A stretch of DNA of 6,332 nt from the NCBI GenBank assembly GCA_036802945.1, contig DAIRVG010000253.1, forward strand, positions 1 through 6,332. Direction: 5' to 3'. The notes below the pieces were generated by a model that was not told the DNA's origin, searched no databases, and saw only the letters and a program-made list of their open reading frames with translations. Every line of letters begins with the position of its first letter. The stretch's first letter is position 1. Below, piece after piece: positions 6,184 through 6,332 of this stretch. A program made the position numbers and the translations under genes. This DNA comes from Gp6-AA40 sp036802945. GTDB lineage: Bacteria; Acidobacteriota; Vicinamibacteria; Vicinamibacterales; UBA2999.

Positions 6184-6332
6184 ATGCGGACACGTCTATG
6201 TTTGTTCGTTGTCGCGCTTGTGGGTGCTGAAGGAGGCGACCTGACCAATGGCCGGATGTTCGCTCAGCAGCCCGCCCCGTCAGCAAACGCGAATTCGACC
6301 GACGCCAGCCAGTTCTCATGTGCTGCGGCGGA
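6184..6332 (+). CDS. Start of an exported protein of unknown function (3' end outside the window)
   Basis: Only the first 49 codons are present. The ATG follows AAGGAG (6173-6178) by 5 bases and begins 29 bases after the preceding stop. The N-terminus is MRTR followed by the hydrophobic LCLFVVALVGA, then a polar stretch and MFAQQPAPSANANSTDAS, which reads as a signal peptide (possible cleavage at MFA-QQ) and a low-complexity linker. The hydrophobic core is followed by an unusually long polar segment (EGGDLTNGR) before the likely cleavage site, so the export call is moderate. In methylotroph clusters the gene after mxaL is often mxaD, which is also exported, but nothing here identifies it. A different frame is also open from an ATG at 6248; see findings. 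Confidence 0.6.
   Translation, partial: MRTRLCLFVVALVGAEGGDLTNGRMFAQQPAPSANANSTDASQFSCAAA

Noticed and set aside
1..6332. Defence system reading of a MoxR/VWA cluster (as in MoxR-VWA-based ternary systems)
   Set aside because: There is no nuclease, protease, phosphatase, kinase or other effector in the window, and the membrane VWA pair with exported partners fits envelope maturation better.

Overview
The window is one dense co-directional block of seven plus-strand genes in GC-rich bacterial DNA. Six are complete or nearly so, and the seventh runs off the right edge. In order they encode a MoxR-type AAA+ ATPase (5' end probably outside the window), a DUF58 protein with a VWA-like metal site, an exported and membrane-anchored protein with a large cytoplasmic tail, a membrane VWA protein, a small N-terminally anchored protein, a second membrane VWA protein, and the start of an exported protein. 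Junctions are tight: a 4-base GTGA overlap, a 33-base gap, a 13-base overlap, a 67-base gap, a 5-base gap and a 29-base gap. This looks like a single operon whose promoter lies upstream of the window. I see no RNA gene, mobile element, CRISPR array, strong repeat or convincing terminator.

The gene order matches the mxaR-mxaS-mxaA-mxaC-mxaK-mxaL part of the methanol dehydrogenase clusters of methylotrophs. There MxaA, MxaK and MxaL are known to be needed for calcium insertion into the periplasmic PQQ enzyme MxaFI. The same general set (MoxR ATPase, DUF58, two VWA proteins flanking or next to a small protein, an exported BatD/MxaA-like protein) is also the layout of the Bat aerotolerance operons, so the two alternatives are kept open. 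The VWA-small-VWA order and the character of the small protein favour the mxa reading. No dehydrogenase (mxaF/xoxF), cytochrome (mxaG/xoxG) or mxaJ is in the window, so the substrate of the system cannot be read from it.

How the parts may work together (inference): the MoxR ATPase and the DUF58 protein have no membrane segments and should be cytoplasmic. By the positive-inside rule, the VWA domains of both membrane proteins, the N-terminal domain of the MxaA-like protein and the body of the MxaK-like protein all face the periplasm. That suggests a trans-envelope maturation or metal-insertion machine with an ATP-driven motor inside and metal-binding VWA domains outside.

Organism: Gram-negative, GC-rich, using GTG and possibly TTG starts. 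Some wording in the VWA proteins (the WDTN...ISDGQAW region of the second, the GGT...FSDG region of the first) reminds me of Acidobacteriota proteins rather than of proteobacterial methylotrophs. This is an impression from memory, not a search result, and the phylum should be treated as unproven.
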